Under the pieces are notes generated by a model. The model did no database searches and had not been told where the DNA came from. It saw nothing but the letters and a program-made list of their open reading frames with translations. Positions 56,170 to 64,000 of a stretch of 64,000 nucleotides of DNA are shown piece after piece. This DNA comes from Nostoc piscinale CENA21 (GTDB lineage Bacteria > Cyanobacteriota > Cyanobacteriia > Cyanobacteriales > Nostocaceae): the NCBI RefSeq assembly GCF_001298445.1, contig NZ_CP012036.1:3625351-3689350 (forward strand), in the 5' to 3' direction. A program made the translations under genes and the position numbers. Numbering within the stretch: the first letter of the stretch is position 1; every line of letters begins with the position of its first letter.

Positions 56170-57021
56170 AAATAAATTCAAATTTAATCATAACTAATAA
56201 GACCGCCCTTACAAAGCTGAGTCTGGAGGACACAATACATAAAATTGACTCAAAATTCTGCTTTGTGGGATAGTGTCAGGGTTTGAGGATTCTGCACCTT
56301 CCACCCCTAAATTTTTTACCCTCATACACATCAAATTGTTAACCCATCACTCCTACCTTGGATTTTTCATTTTCATACGTCAGTTACACGACAAATACCT
56401 GCGGCGATATTCTACCCTAAGAAAAGCAATAATCCCATTCAGATTTCCAATTGATTACCAAAACCACAGAAAAAATTGCCCAAATTGCAACAGAGAAATC
56501 ATCAACTCCCCTTGATGCTGCTTCGGACTAACATCCCAAAAGCAAAATCCGGGTTTTTTAGTTTTCCGGCTAATTTTCCAGATTTGAAAATTTTTGTCCA
56601 ATTTATAATCCAAAAATTGAGTTTGTCAGTTTATAATTTTGTAGCTGGTATCATAAAATATTCTTCTACCCCAGAAGAATTTAATTTTGGGTATTTCTAC
56701 TGTCTGAGTTCCAGTTCTACTTCATTTAAGCTGAAAAGAGTTGGTCTCAGTAATCAATACAGTTGGTAGAATCATTACTCTGCCAGACTAATCTAGAGGA
56801 AATTTGAGTTGTTGAGAACAACTCAACAAAGGGGCTAACTAACACACTATATGTCAGTTACGAATTCGATGGTTTGTTTACCACTAAAAACTGAAAAATG
56901 GATTGATGGTAGCTCTATTGAGAAATGTTTAAAGTTTGTATGAAAGCTTAAATAAAGCTCACAGATGTTTATTTAGCCTATTCCGGTTAAATCTGGTAAA
57001 TATCTAAATGATAATCTCGCC
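56170..57021. other. 852-bp intergenic region, no gene assigned
   Basis: It separates divergent kinase and prs genes. Two open frames (56273-56515 and 56476-56769) give sequences with no protein-like pattern and no good ribosome sites. The prs promoter and possibly a regulatory RNA could lie here; nothing specific was recognised. Confidence 0.5.
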
Positions 57022-58038
57022 ATGAATGCACTTCGAGGATCTGCTGTGCTCAGTTCTGCCGCTTTTAAGGTGCAGCCAGCTGCAACAGGACTAACCGACA
57101 ACCATCGCCTGCGGCTATTTTCTGGCTCTGCCAATATACAATTGTCTCAAGAAGTCGCTCGTTACCTGGGGATGGACTTGGGGCCAATGATTCGCAAACG
57201 GTTTGCGGATGGAGAACTTTATGTTCAAATCCAAGAATCAATCCGGGGTTGTGATGTCTATTTAATCCAGCCATCTTGTCAACCAGTTAATGATCACTTA
57301 ATGGAATTACTGATTATGATTGATGCCTGTCGTCGGGCTTCAGCCAGACAGGTAACAGCAGTTCTTCCATATTATGGTTACGCTCGCGCCGATCGCAAAA
57401 CCGCAGGACGAGAGTCAATCACAGCCAAACTGGTTGCTAACCTGATTACCCAAGCAGGTGCAGATCGTGTCCTGGCAATGGATCTGCACGCCGCCCAAAT
57501 TCAAGGTTACTTCGATATACCCTTTGATCATGTTTACGGTTCGCCAGTCATACTCGATTATCTGACCAGCAAACAACTGCATGATCTGGTAGTTGTTTCT
57601 CCTGATGTCGGTGGTGTAGCACGGGCGAGAGCATTTGCCAAAAAACTCAATGATGCTCCTCTTGCCATTATTGACAAACGCCGTCAAGCTCATAATGTAG
57701 CGGAAGTCTTGAACGTCATCGGCGATGTCAAAGGCAAAACAGCCGTGTTGGTAGACGATATGATTGACACAGGCGGCACCATTGCCGAAGGCGCGAGATT
57801 GCTGCGTGAAGAAGGAGCGCGTCAGGTATATGCCTGTGCTACTCATGCAGTTTTCTCCCCCCCAGCAATTGAACGGTTATCAAGCGGCTTGTTTGAAGAA
57901 GTCATCGTCACAAACACGATACCCCTCCCCGAAGACAAACGCTTTCCGCAATTAGTAGTGCTTTCCGTGGCAAATCTTTTAGGAGAAACCATCTGGCGGA
58001 TTCACGAAGATACCTCTGTAAGTAGTATGTTCCGTTAG
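57022..58038 (+). CDS. prs: Ribose-phosphate pyrophosphokinase (PRPP synthetase)
   Basis: Makes PRPP from ribose 5-phosphate and ATP for nucleotide, His and Trp synthesis. A short N-terminal extension precedes the core, giving 338 residues. Motifs are RFADGELYVQIQESIRG, DVYLIQPSC, YGYARADRK, the catalytic KRRQAHN flap and the PRPP loop VLVDDMIDTGGTIAEGA. All are complete. It stands alone, and would consume the ribose 5-phosphate produced by the ribokinase at 45.5 kb. Confidence 0.97.
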   Translation: MNALRGSAVLSSAAFKVQPAATGLTDNHRLRLFSGSANIQLSQEVARYLGMDLGPMIRKRFADGELYVQIQESIRGCDVYLIQPSCQPVNDHLMELLIMIDACRRASARQVTAVLPYYGYARADRKTAGRESITAKLVANLITQAGADRVLAMDLHAAQIQGYFDIPFDHVYGSPVILDYLTSKQLHDLVVVSPDVGGVARARAFAKKLNDAPLAIIDKRRQAHNVAEVLNVIGDVKGKTAVLVDDMIDTGGTIAEGARLLREEGARQVYACATHAVFSPPAIERLSSGLFEEVIVTNTIPLPEDKRFPQLVVLSVANLLGETIWRIHEDTSVSSMFR

Positions 58039-58046
58039 CCAAAAAA

Positions 58047-58070
58047 AGACTGTTATTCAAGTTACAGTCT
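58047..58070 (+). terminator. Hairpin after prs
   Basis: AGACTGT pairs with ACAGTCT around a 10-base loop, nine bases after the prs stop codon. There is no T run, so it is a weak candidate. The next 13 bases (GGCGTAAATAAAC) repeat a sequence at 42480. Confidence 0.45.
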
Positions 58071-58231
58071 GGCGTAAATAAACATTAAATTTTGAAGTAT
58101 GAAGCCAAGAAATTTTTCTCCTTCGTGCTTCAATTTTATTTTTATGGCATTTTACAAACCGCTCTAGGCAAATATTTCACAGAGGAAAAGCCTAAAATTG
58201 AAGTGTTCACCCAGCTTGGCATAGCATCTTT

Positions 58232-58807
58232 ATGAACAGCGAAAAAGTAACAGTGCAGCCTTGGTACACTGTCACTGATGAAGAACTAATGCTGATGAGT
58301 TCGCAAAATCCAGAACTGCGGTTTGAACGTAACGCTGATGGAACTTTAGAAACTATGCCACCAACTGGGGGAATTTCGGGAAATAGAGAGGCGAAAGCGG
58401 TTGCTTATTTACTGGCTTGGGTAGAAAGTCAAGATTTAGGGGAAGTGTTTGGGCCAAGCACAGGTTTTAAATTAGCAAATACAGCTGTGAAATCACCTGA
58501 TGCTGCTTTCGTTGCGAAAGGACGCTTACCGGAGAATTGGGATCAGCAAGAAGATGCGTTTATTAACCTAGCACCAGACTTTGTCATCGAAATTCGTTCT
58601 AAAAATGACAGCCTGCCAAAACTCAAAGCGAAGATGGCAGAATATATAGCCAATGGTGTGCAGTTAGGCTGGTTAATTGACCGGCAAAATCAGCAAGCTT
58701 TTGTTTATCGTCGTGATGGTTCCATTACCCAGTACCCAGCGACAGCAATTTTAAATGGTGAAGATGTTGTCCCAGGATTTACCCTAGCTTTGGCAAAATT
58801 ATTGTGA
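58232..58807 (+). CDS. Uma2-family protein, first of two adjacent
   Basis: A 191-residue Uma2 (DUF820) restriction-like-fold protein. Motifs are FERNADGTLETMPPTGG, the PD strand VKSPDAAFVAKGRLP, and LAPDFVIEIRSKNDS with the LKAKMAEYIANG helix carrying the Lys. A tail with GWLIDRQNQQAFVYR is usual. It is complete. A second, frameshifted Uma2 gene starts 34 bp downstream. Role unsettled; some families show nuclease folds only. Confidence 0.85.
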   Translation: MNSEKVTVQPWYTVTDEELMLMSSQNPELRFERNADGTLETMPPTGGISGNREAKAVAYLLAWVESQDLGEVFGPSTGFKLANTAVKSPDAAFVAKGRLPENWDQQEDAFINLAPDFVIEIRSKNDSLPKLKAKMAEYIANGVQLGWLIDRQNQQAFVYRRDGSITQYPATAILNGEDVVPGFTLALAKLL

Positions 58808-58841
58808 TTACATGGTTTGGAATTGGACAGAGAGTAATCTG

Positions 58842-59412
58842 ATGTCGCTATCAACTCAAATATTTTCCAACATTTCCCTAGAAGAATTTCTCAACTTACC
58901 AGAAACTAAACCAGCTAGTGAATATATTGACGGACGCATCTACCAAAAACCTATGCCCCAAGGAAAACATAGTATTCTGCAAACTCGGTTATCAACTAAA
59001 TATTAATCAGGTTGGTGAGACTCAACAAAAAGCTTTAGCCTTAACCGAATTACGTTGCACATTTGGGGAACGTTCCTTAGTTCCAGACATTGCTGTTTTT
59101 GAATGGTCACGCGTCCCAACCGATGAAGCCGGAGAAATTGCCAATAAATTTGAAAGCTACCCAGATTGGACTATTGAAATCCTATCACTTGATCAATCCC
59201 CTAACAGAGTAATTAATAAAATTATTTTCTGTATTAACCACGAGACTAAATTAGGTTGGTTTATTGACCCTAATGATAAATCAGTGATGGTATTTCAACC
59301 GAACAAATTGCCAGAAGTGAAATATGATGCGGATATTTTACCTGTCCTGGATGTGTTAGGTGATTGGCAGGTACAAGCAGCAGATATTTTTAGTTTTTTA
59401 AAAGTGAAATAA
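58842..59412 (+). pseudogene. Uma2-family protein, frameshifted
   Basis: Starts MSLSTQIFSNISLEEFLNLP and reads to GKHSILQTRLSTK, then breaks at AAATATTAAT (about 58998-59005). One extra T there: removal gives TKINQVGETQQKALALTELR and the rest of a normal Uma2 protein (VPDIAVFEW, PDWTIEILS), 189 residues. Unlike most shifts here, this is not in a long A/T run. It was probably inactive or is an assembly error. It adjoins another Uma2 copy, suggesting a tandem duplication. Confidence 0.8.
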
Positions 59413-59463
59413 TTTAGGCGATCGCATATATGCTGATTTACTCAATTCCCATAATAGTTCCAA

Positions 59464-59949
59464 ATGAAACCGAGTTTAAAACACTACGCTGATTACTTGC
59501 GGATGGCTTTTGAGTTAAATCTTTGTTCTCTCGCAGAAATCATTGACTGGGCAGATAAACTAATTACAGACAATGAACATCCTGGAAATTGGATGATTGA
59601 GCTATCAACAAGTGCAGGTAAACATCCATTAGATGTGATTAGCCTGCTGTATTTGATTCCAGGCGAACCAGATTTAGACATATCCTTGAAATTGTTAATT
59701 GCTAAATTGGGTCAAATTTATCCCATACTTTTGCCTGATAATGGTCGTTTTGCCAAACCTGAACACAGTAAATTATTGCGATCGCTCTATCACTTAATTT
59801 TTGATCATAGCTCTTGTGACAAACTAAGAGGTGCTATTTATCAGATTGATCTGGATCTTGACTATGTGGAGCAAGGTTATGGAGACTGGTCAGTGATTCA
59901 GCAGGACTATGGAGAATTACTCGCAACTAGTTGTGATTATCAACAATGA
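59464..59949 (+). CDS. Hypothetical helical protein downstream of the Uma2 pair
   Basis: A 161-residue mostly helical protein: YADYLRMAFELNLCSLAEII is a first helix with a WADKLI continuation, and DISLKLLIAKLGQIYPILLP a later one. It carries a short acidic end. No known family is recognised, and the 51-bp gap after the frameshifted Uma2 suggests a possible shared transcript. It has no signal or membrane segment. Confidence 0.55.
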   Translation: MKPSLKHYADYLRMAFELNLCSLAEIIDWADKLITDNEHPGNWMIELSTSAGKHPLDVISLLYLIPGEPDLDISLKLLIAKLGQIYPILLPDNGRFAKPEHSKLLRSLYHLIFDHSSCDKLRGAIYQIDLDLDYVEQGYGDWSVIQQDYGELLATSCDYQQ

Positions 59950-60274
59950 GTTGGTTTCTCATAACATAAAATACTGACATAAATAAATACAAAAACCATA
60001 TTTTTAGACAACACAATCTCAAGACTCACAGTAACCTCATCTCAGAGATTACACTTAAACAAGCGTGAATTATTTATAAATTTTTAGCTTATATTTTAAA
60101 CTTGCTAAATTTTTCTTCAGCACTATCTATAAAATGCCTTGTAATTGTGTCAATTACGCTAGAATTGTTAAAGGTTCTTTACAGAGTTTGCAGAACACCC
60201 CCAATTCTGTTAAAACAGCCTAGCACACTTAAATTTAAGTCTAAAAACCTCTCTAGAGTTCAAAGTAAGCTTCT
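59950..60274. other. AT-rich leader region upstream of typA
   Basis: 325 bp without a gene. It should hold the typA promoter. No recognised riboswitch or repeat. Confidence 0.5.
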
Positions 60275-62065
60275 ATGACGCTCCCAATTCGTAACGTCGC
60301 CATTATCGCCCACGTAGACCACGGCAAAACCACCTTGGTTGATGCACTCCTGAGACAGTCCGGCATTTTCCGAGAAGGTGAAGACGTTCCGGATTGCGTT
60401 ATGGACTCCAATGACCTAGAACGGGAACGTGGAATTACGATTCTGGCTAAGAATACAGCCGTTCGCTACAAAGATACACTCATCAATATTATTGATACTC
60501 CCGGACACGCTGACTTCGGTGGCGAAGTTGAACGGGTACTGGGTATGGTTGATGGTTGCATCCTGATTGTTGATGCTAACGAAGGCCCTATGCCACAAAC
60601 ACGTTTTGTGTTGAAAAAGGCATTGGAAAAAGGACTACGCCCAATTGTTGTAGTTAACAAAATCGATCGCCCCCAAGCAGAACCCCACGGTGCAATTGAT
60701 AAAGTATTGGATCTGTTCTTGGAATTAGGCGCAGATGATGACCAGTGCGACTTCCCTTATCTATTCGCTTCTGGTTTATCTGGTTATGCAAAAGAAACCT
60801 TGGAAGAAGAACCCAAGGATATGCAGCCATTATTTGATGCTATCTTGCGTCACGTTCCACCACCAGTAGGCGATGCAACCAAGCCTCTGCAATTGCAAGT
60901 CACAACCCTAGATTATTCTGAATATCTGGGACGGATTGTGATTGGCAGAATCCACAACGGTACAATTCGTGGTGGTCAGCAAGCAGCGTTAGTTACAGAA
61001 ACAGGCGCAATTGTTAAAGCAAAAATTAGCAAGTTGCTAGGTTTTGAAGGCTTGAAGCGGGTGGAATTAGAAGAAGCTTCCGCAGGACATATTGTGGCGG
61101 TTGCTGGTTTTGCTGATGCAAACATCGGGGAAACAATTACCGACCCCAACGAACCCCAAGCATTACCACTAATTAAAGTCGATGAACCCACCTTACAGAT
61201 GACCTTCTGGGTGAACGATTCACCTTTTGCTGGTCAAGAAGGTAAGTTGGTAACATCAAGACAAGTACGCGATCGCCTGTTCCGCGAACTAGAAACCAAC
61301 GTTGCATTACGTGTGGAAGAAACCGACTCTCCCGATAAATTCCTGGTTTCCGGTCGTGGTGAATTGCACTTGGGTATCTTAATCGAAACCATGCGCCGTG
61401 AAGGTTATGAGTTCCAAGTATCTCAGCCACAAGTAATTTACCGCGAAGTTAACGGTCAACCTTGCGAACCTTATGAATTGTTGGTGTTAGACGTTCCTTC
61501 TGATGCAGTTGGTAGCTGTATTGAACGTCTGGGACAACGCAAAGGCGAAATGCAAGATATGCAACCCGGTGTTAGCAACCGTACCCAACTGGAGTTCGTC
61601 ATTCCCGCCCGTGGTTTGATTGGTTTCCGTGGTGAATTCATGCGGATGACCCGTGGTGAAGGCATCATGAACCACAGTTTCTTAGATTATCGTCCTATCT
61701 GTGGTGAAATTGAAGCCCGTAACAAAGGCGTGTTGATTGCTTTTGAAGAAGGCGTTTCCACCTTCTACGCTATGAAGAACGCCGAAGATAGAGGCTCATT
61801 CTTTATCACTCCTGGTACTAAAGTCTATAAGGGCATGATTGTCGGTGAACACAACCGTCCCCAAGACTTAGACCTGAATGTCTGCAAAACCAAGCAGCTA
61901 ACCAACCACCGTGCTGCGGGTGGTGATGAACTAGTTCAATTGCAAGCACCAATCGACATGAGTTTAGAGCGTGCATTGGAGTACATCGGCCCCGATGAGT
62001 TGGTGGAAGTTACACCCCAATCTATTCGCCTACGGAAGATGGCGAAGAAATTAGCGAAACGGTAA
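60275..62065 (+). CDS. typA: Ribosome-binding GTPase TypA/BipA
   Basis: A 596-residue translational GTPase, full length. G1 is AHVDHGKTT, switch I RERGITILAKN, G3 DTPGHADF, G4 NKIDRP. Later domains include the TypA-specific GRGELHLGILIETMRREG, and VIPARGLIGFRGEFMRMTRG. The C-terminal EALEYIGPDELVEVTP-type end is as in the family. It helps ribosome assembly and translation in stress, low temperature and nutrient shift. A strong terminator follows. Confidence 0.97.
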   Translation: MTLPIRNVAIIAHVDHGKTTLVDALLRQSGIFREGEDVPDCVMDSNDLERERGITILAKNTAVRYKDTLINIIDTPGHADFGGEVERVLGMVDGCILIVDANEGPMPQTRFVLKKALEKGLRPIVVVNKIDRPQAEPHGAIDKVLDLFLELGADDDQCDFPYLFASGLSGYAKETLEEEPKDMQPLFDAILRHVPPPVGDATKPLQLQVTTLDYSEYLGRIVIGRIHNGTIRGGQQAALVTETGAIVKAKISKLLGFEGLKRVELEEASAGHIVAVAGFADANIGETITDPNEPQALPLIKVDEPTLQMTFWVNDSPFAGQEGKLVTSRQVRDRLFRELETNVALRVEETDSPDKFLVSGRGELHLGILIETMRREGYEFQVSQPQVIYREVNGQPCEPYELLVLDVPSDAVGSCIERLGQRKGEMQDMQPGVSNRTQLEFVIPARGLIGFRGEFMRMTRGEGIMNHSFLDYRPICGEIEARNKGVLIAFEEGVSTFYAMKNAEDRGSFFITPGTKVYKGMIVGEHNRPQDLDLNVCKTKQLTNHRAAGGDELVQLQAPIDMSLERALEYIGPDELVEVTPQSIRLRKMAKKLAKR

Positions 62066-62086
62066 GAAAATTGATCTAATGGATTC

Positions 62087-62111
62087 AAAAAGCCCGCATG
62101 AGCGGGCTTTT
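62087..62111 (+). terminator. Intrinsic terminator after typA
   Basis: AGCCCGC/GCGGGCT forms a 7-bp G/C stem with a 4-base loop (ATGA), flanked by an A run before and TTTTCT after. It lies about 20 bp past the typA stop. Classic rho-independent form, and the A-flank could make it bidirectional. Confidence 0.93.
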
Positions 62112-62228
62112 CTATTTATTGCTTTCTTGAGTAGCAAGACACTATTCAAAAAAATCAAGATAATCTTAATCATGGCTTGACTAAACTTGAAGCTATACTG
62201 ATTAGCTATAGTTTTTTCACTAAGAAAA

Positions 62229-62852
62229 ATGGCCAATAAAGCGGGACGCGGACGCATCCGTGTATTTTTTGCAGAGGTTGAGGGTGACGACGCAACTATT
62301 CAGGAAGGTTTACAAGCAATAAATGTAGCAGCTAACAAAATTTTTCAGTCTCCTGCAAAAACCATAAAAATTTTATCGTCCTCTACACTTCCTATTGATG
62401 AAGATGAGCTTCTTGAAGAGGTTGATTCAGAAGATGAAGAAGAAGATGTAAGTGTCCCTGTTTCTGGAAACTCGAAACAAAAGCAGAGTTCCTATAAACC
62501 ACCAACAATGACAATTGTTAAGGAGCTAAATTTACGGCCACAAGGCAAACTATCGTGGCGAGACTTCTATGCACAGAAACAGCCGACTACTCAAGAACAT
62601 ATAATTACTGTAGCTGTGTACTACTTAAAACGCATTCTAGAAATCGATAAACTAACTCCACAGCATGTTTTTACTTGCTTTAAAGATGCAAATATTCGCA
62701 CACCCAAGAATATACCTCAAGCTATGCGGGATATTGCCAAGCGAAAAGGATGGCTTGATACTTCAGAGCGAGGTCATGTCAAAATTACGAATCATGGTGA
62801 AAACTTCGTAGAACATGACTTACCCCTATCTCAAGGATCAACCAAGAAGTAA
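62229..62852 (+). CDS. Two-gene operon, protein 1: acidic linker plus winged-helix-like domain
   Basis: I do not recognise a named family. The 207-residue protein has an N-terminal alpha/beta segment (RIRVFFAEVEGDDATIQEGL), then an Asp/Glu-rich linker (residues about 56-74, EDELLEEVDSEDEEEDV) and a basic/polar stretch. Its C-terminal domain of about 100 residues looks like a winged helix: HIITVAVYYLKRILEIDKLT, then TPKNIPQAMRDIAKRKGWLD and GHVKITNHGENFVEHDL. This may bind DNA or another protein. The partner gene follows after 7 bp. Composition and isolation suggest an accessory, possibly defensive, module. Confidence 0.6.
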   Translation: MANKAGRGRIRVFFAEVEGDDATIQEGLQAINVAANKIFQSPAKTIKILSSSTLPIDEDELLEEVDSEDEEEDVSVPVSGNSKQKQSSYKPPTMTIVKELNLRPQGKLSWRDFYAQKQPTTQEHIITVAVYYLKRILEIDKLTPQHVFTCFKDANIRTPKNIPQAMRDIAKRKGWLDTSERGHVKITNHGENFVEHDLPLSQGSTKK

Positions 62853-62859
62853 GCTATAA

Positions 62860-63588
62860 ATGGAATTAGAGGAATTTTGTATTCGATTAAATCAGATTAA
62901 TCTGTCAAATGCTGAACGAGCATTAGCAATTTTATGGCTGTATGATTGTGAAACACCAAATGTGCAGATGACAGCTAACCAATTGGCTCGAACTATTTAT
63001 AAAACTGGGCTGGGAAATCCTAATCCAAGCAAGCTTGGGGATCTGATTGCACAAACTAAACTTGCTTTAAAAGGCAAGTCAGGTTTTCATCTTAAGCCAA
63101 CAGCGAGAAATATGATCAAAGATTGGCTTAAACCAATATTTGAAGGTTCTTTAGCTGATGTTGATTTAGAACACGGGTACTTACCTGAAGCAATATGGAA
63201 AAATACGAGAGGCTATGTAGAGAAAATTGCGCTCCAGGTGAACGGATGCTTTCAATATGGTTTTTATGACGGTGCATCCGTCCTTCTTCGTAGATTAGTT
63301 GAAACACTTTTAATCGAGTGTTATGAACATGAAAATGTTCAAGTACGTATTAGTGATTCCGATGGGAATTATTTTATGCTGTCAAAGATCATTGCGGATG
63401 CTGTCGATAAAAATGGACTGTCTTTAGGTCGTGAAACAAAGAATGTTTTACATGATTTGAAAGCAATAGGTGATCGAGCAGCACATAACAGGCGATACAA
63501 TGCTGTCCGTGCTGACTTAGAAAGAATTCAATTAGGAGTTAGATTGGTAGTAGATGAATTAATTCAATTAGCAGAGTTGAGACGATAG
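62860..63588 (+). CDS. Two-gene operon, protein 2: winged-helix plus HEPN/DUF4145-like domain
   Basis: A 242-residue protein. Residues 15-90 resemble a winged helix (ERALAILWLYDCETPNVQMT, GNPNPSKLGDLIAQ, and FHLKPTARNMIKDWL), similar in layout to the C-terminal part of protein 1. The rest resembles DUF4145/HEPN-type helical domains: FYDGASVLLRRLVETLLIEC, then LHDLKAIGDRAAHNRRYNAV. Here the family G-x-x-x-A-H motif appears as IGDRAAHN. HEPN folds are frequent in defence RNases. A catalytic R-x4-6-H is not evident, so RNase activity is uncertain. Confidence 0.6.
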   Translation: MELEEFCIRLNQINLSNAERALAILWLYDCETPNVQMTANQLARTIYKTGLGNPNPSKLGDLIAQTKLALKGKSGFHLKPTARNMIKDWLKPIFEGSLADVDLEHGYLPEAIWKNTRGYVEKIALQVNGCFQYGFYDGASVLLRRLVETLLIECYEHENVQVRISDSDGNYFMLSKIIADAVDKNGLSLGRETKNVLHDLKAIGDRAAHNRRYNAVRADLERIQLGVRLVVDELIQLAELRR

Positions 63589-63600
63589 GAGAAATAGTAT

Positions 63601-63618
63601 GTTTCTATAGATAGAAAC
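63601..63618 (+). terminator. Hairpin after the two-gene operon
   Basis: GTTTCTAT/ATAGAAAC (8-bp arms, 2-base spacer) lies 12 bp past the stop codon at 63588. It lacks a T run, so it may be a weak terminator or an RNA stem. Confidence 0.5.
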
Positions 63619-63700
63619 ACTACTTGACAGCAAAAAGAACAAAAGTTTTTGGCAGGTGTGGAGATAGAAAGCAATCACTCTTGCCATAAACTGATTAAAA

Positions 63701-64000
63701 TCAAGGCAAATAATTGTCATCCAATAATTGTGCAAGGGTGTAAGGGCATTTTTCGGGAAAAATCGTTAAACTAGTTTTAACTTGGACAAAATCAACTGCA
63801 CTTTGATAAATATTTTCTAAATCATCCTGTAATTTATTACTTAAATTAGTTGTTAGATGATTATTTAAGTCATATCTAAAAGTTTTAATTTCTCCAAGCC
63901 AATGACGATAATTTCTCTCATATTCAGTTTGCCAATATTGCAGTAATAATATATGAATAATAATTTGCCGTAACAGACTTTTGACTTTGGCTAAATCTCT
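63701..64000 (-). CDS. DUF29-family protein, C-terminal part (runs off the window)
   Basis: The minus strand from the window edge to a TGA (complement of 63701-63703) is open for 99 codons. It reads KVKSLLRQIIIHILLLQYWQ, then YERNYRHWLGEIKTFRYDLN, with the ending IFPEKCPYTLAQLLDDNYLP. This is the typical C-terminal half of a DUF29 protein, a cyanobacteria-rich family of unknown function. The N-terminus is outside the window. Confidence 0.85.
   Translation of the reverse strand, partial: RDLAKVKSLLRQIIIHILLLQYWQTEYERNYRHWLGEIKTFRYDLNNHLTTNLSNKLQDDLENIYQSAVDFVQVKTSLTIFPEKCPYTLAQLLDDNYLP

Noticed and set aside
56273..56769. Two overlapping open frames in the kinase-prs spacer
   Set aside because: No family resemblance, no good start signal and codon use unlike neighbours.
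1..64000. CRISPR arrays, tRNA or rRNA genes
   Set aside because: No regularly spaced direct repeats with unique spacers were seen, and no cloverleaf or rRNA-like conserved sequence was recognised.

Overview
The window is chromosomal DNA of a filamentous, probably heterocyst-forming cyanobacterium of the Nostocales (Nostoc/Anabaena/Calothrix type). The evidence is the many HIP1 octamers (GCGATCGC), short tandem heptamer repeats between genes, a CcbP-type calcium-binding protein, an AMIN-domain protein, a cyanophycinase-like S51 peptidase and several families largely confined to cyanobacteria (DUF3172, DUF6464-like, Uma2, DUF29). No rRNA, tRNA, CRISPR array, integrase or transposase gene was recognised.

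Layout. 0.5-10 kb: endonuclease V, an SGNH hydrolase, a CPA2 cation/proton antiporter with stress-protein domains, exported proteins, a broken DUF3172 gene, a broken ABC-2 permease and a lone cyclic-nucleotide-binding domain. 10-15 kb: a B12 block with a CblD (MMADHC)-like protein, a lipoprotein nuclease, and a cobalamin riboswitch in front of cbiMNQO (cobalt uptake). 15-24 kb: a very large alpha-2-macroglobulin lipoprotein divergent from penicillin-binding protein 1C, the classic periplasmic pair, both interrupted by frameshifts. 24-27 kb: a hybrid kinase with an ethylene-receptor-type membrane domain, followed by a receiver/kinase partner. 27-34 kb: very small genes, a Rieske ferredoxin, a ferrochelatase-like protein, an MFS transporter and acetolactate synthase with an added zinc ribbon. 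35-44 kb: cyanophycinase-like protein, GT4 glycosyltransferase, LepA, an RHH protein, a GAF histidine kinase and ProA. 44-46.4 kb: a compact nucleoside-salvage cluster (nucleoside hydrolase, yeast-type cytosine deaminase, ribokinase). 46.6-57 kb: amine oxidase, CcbP, acetyltransferase, patatin, pentapeptide-repeat membrane protein, M20 amidohydrolase, BioD and a Ser/Thr kinase. 57-64 kb: Prs, two Uma2 genes, TypA, an accessory two-gene operon (winged helix plus HEPN/DUF4145-like) and the end of a DUF29 gene.

The most pervasive oddity is frameshifting. At least nine genes read as full-length family members only if an indel is corrected, and most indels are one extra base in an A or T run of 7-9. 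This looks most like a homopolymer error in the underlying sequence, but transcriptional slippage or real gene decay cannot be excluded from sequence alone. Corrected lengths are given for each gene.

The best candidates for unusual biology are CblD beside a riboswitch-controlled cobalt importer, the ethylene-sensor kinase pair, the salvage trio, the patatin with an inserted beta-rich segment, and the terminal winged-helix/HEPN-like operon.
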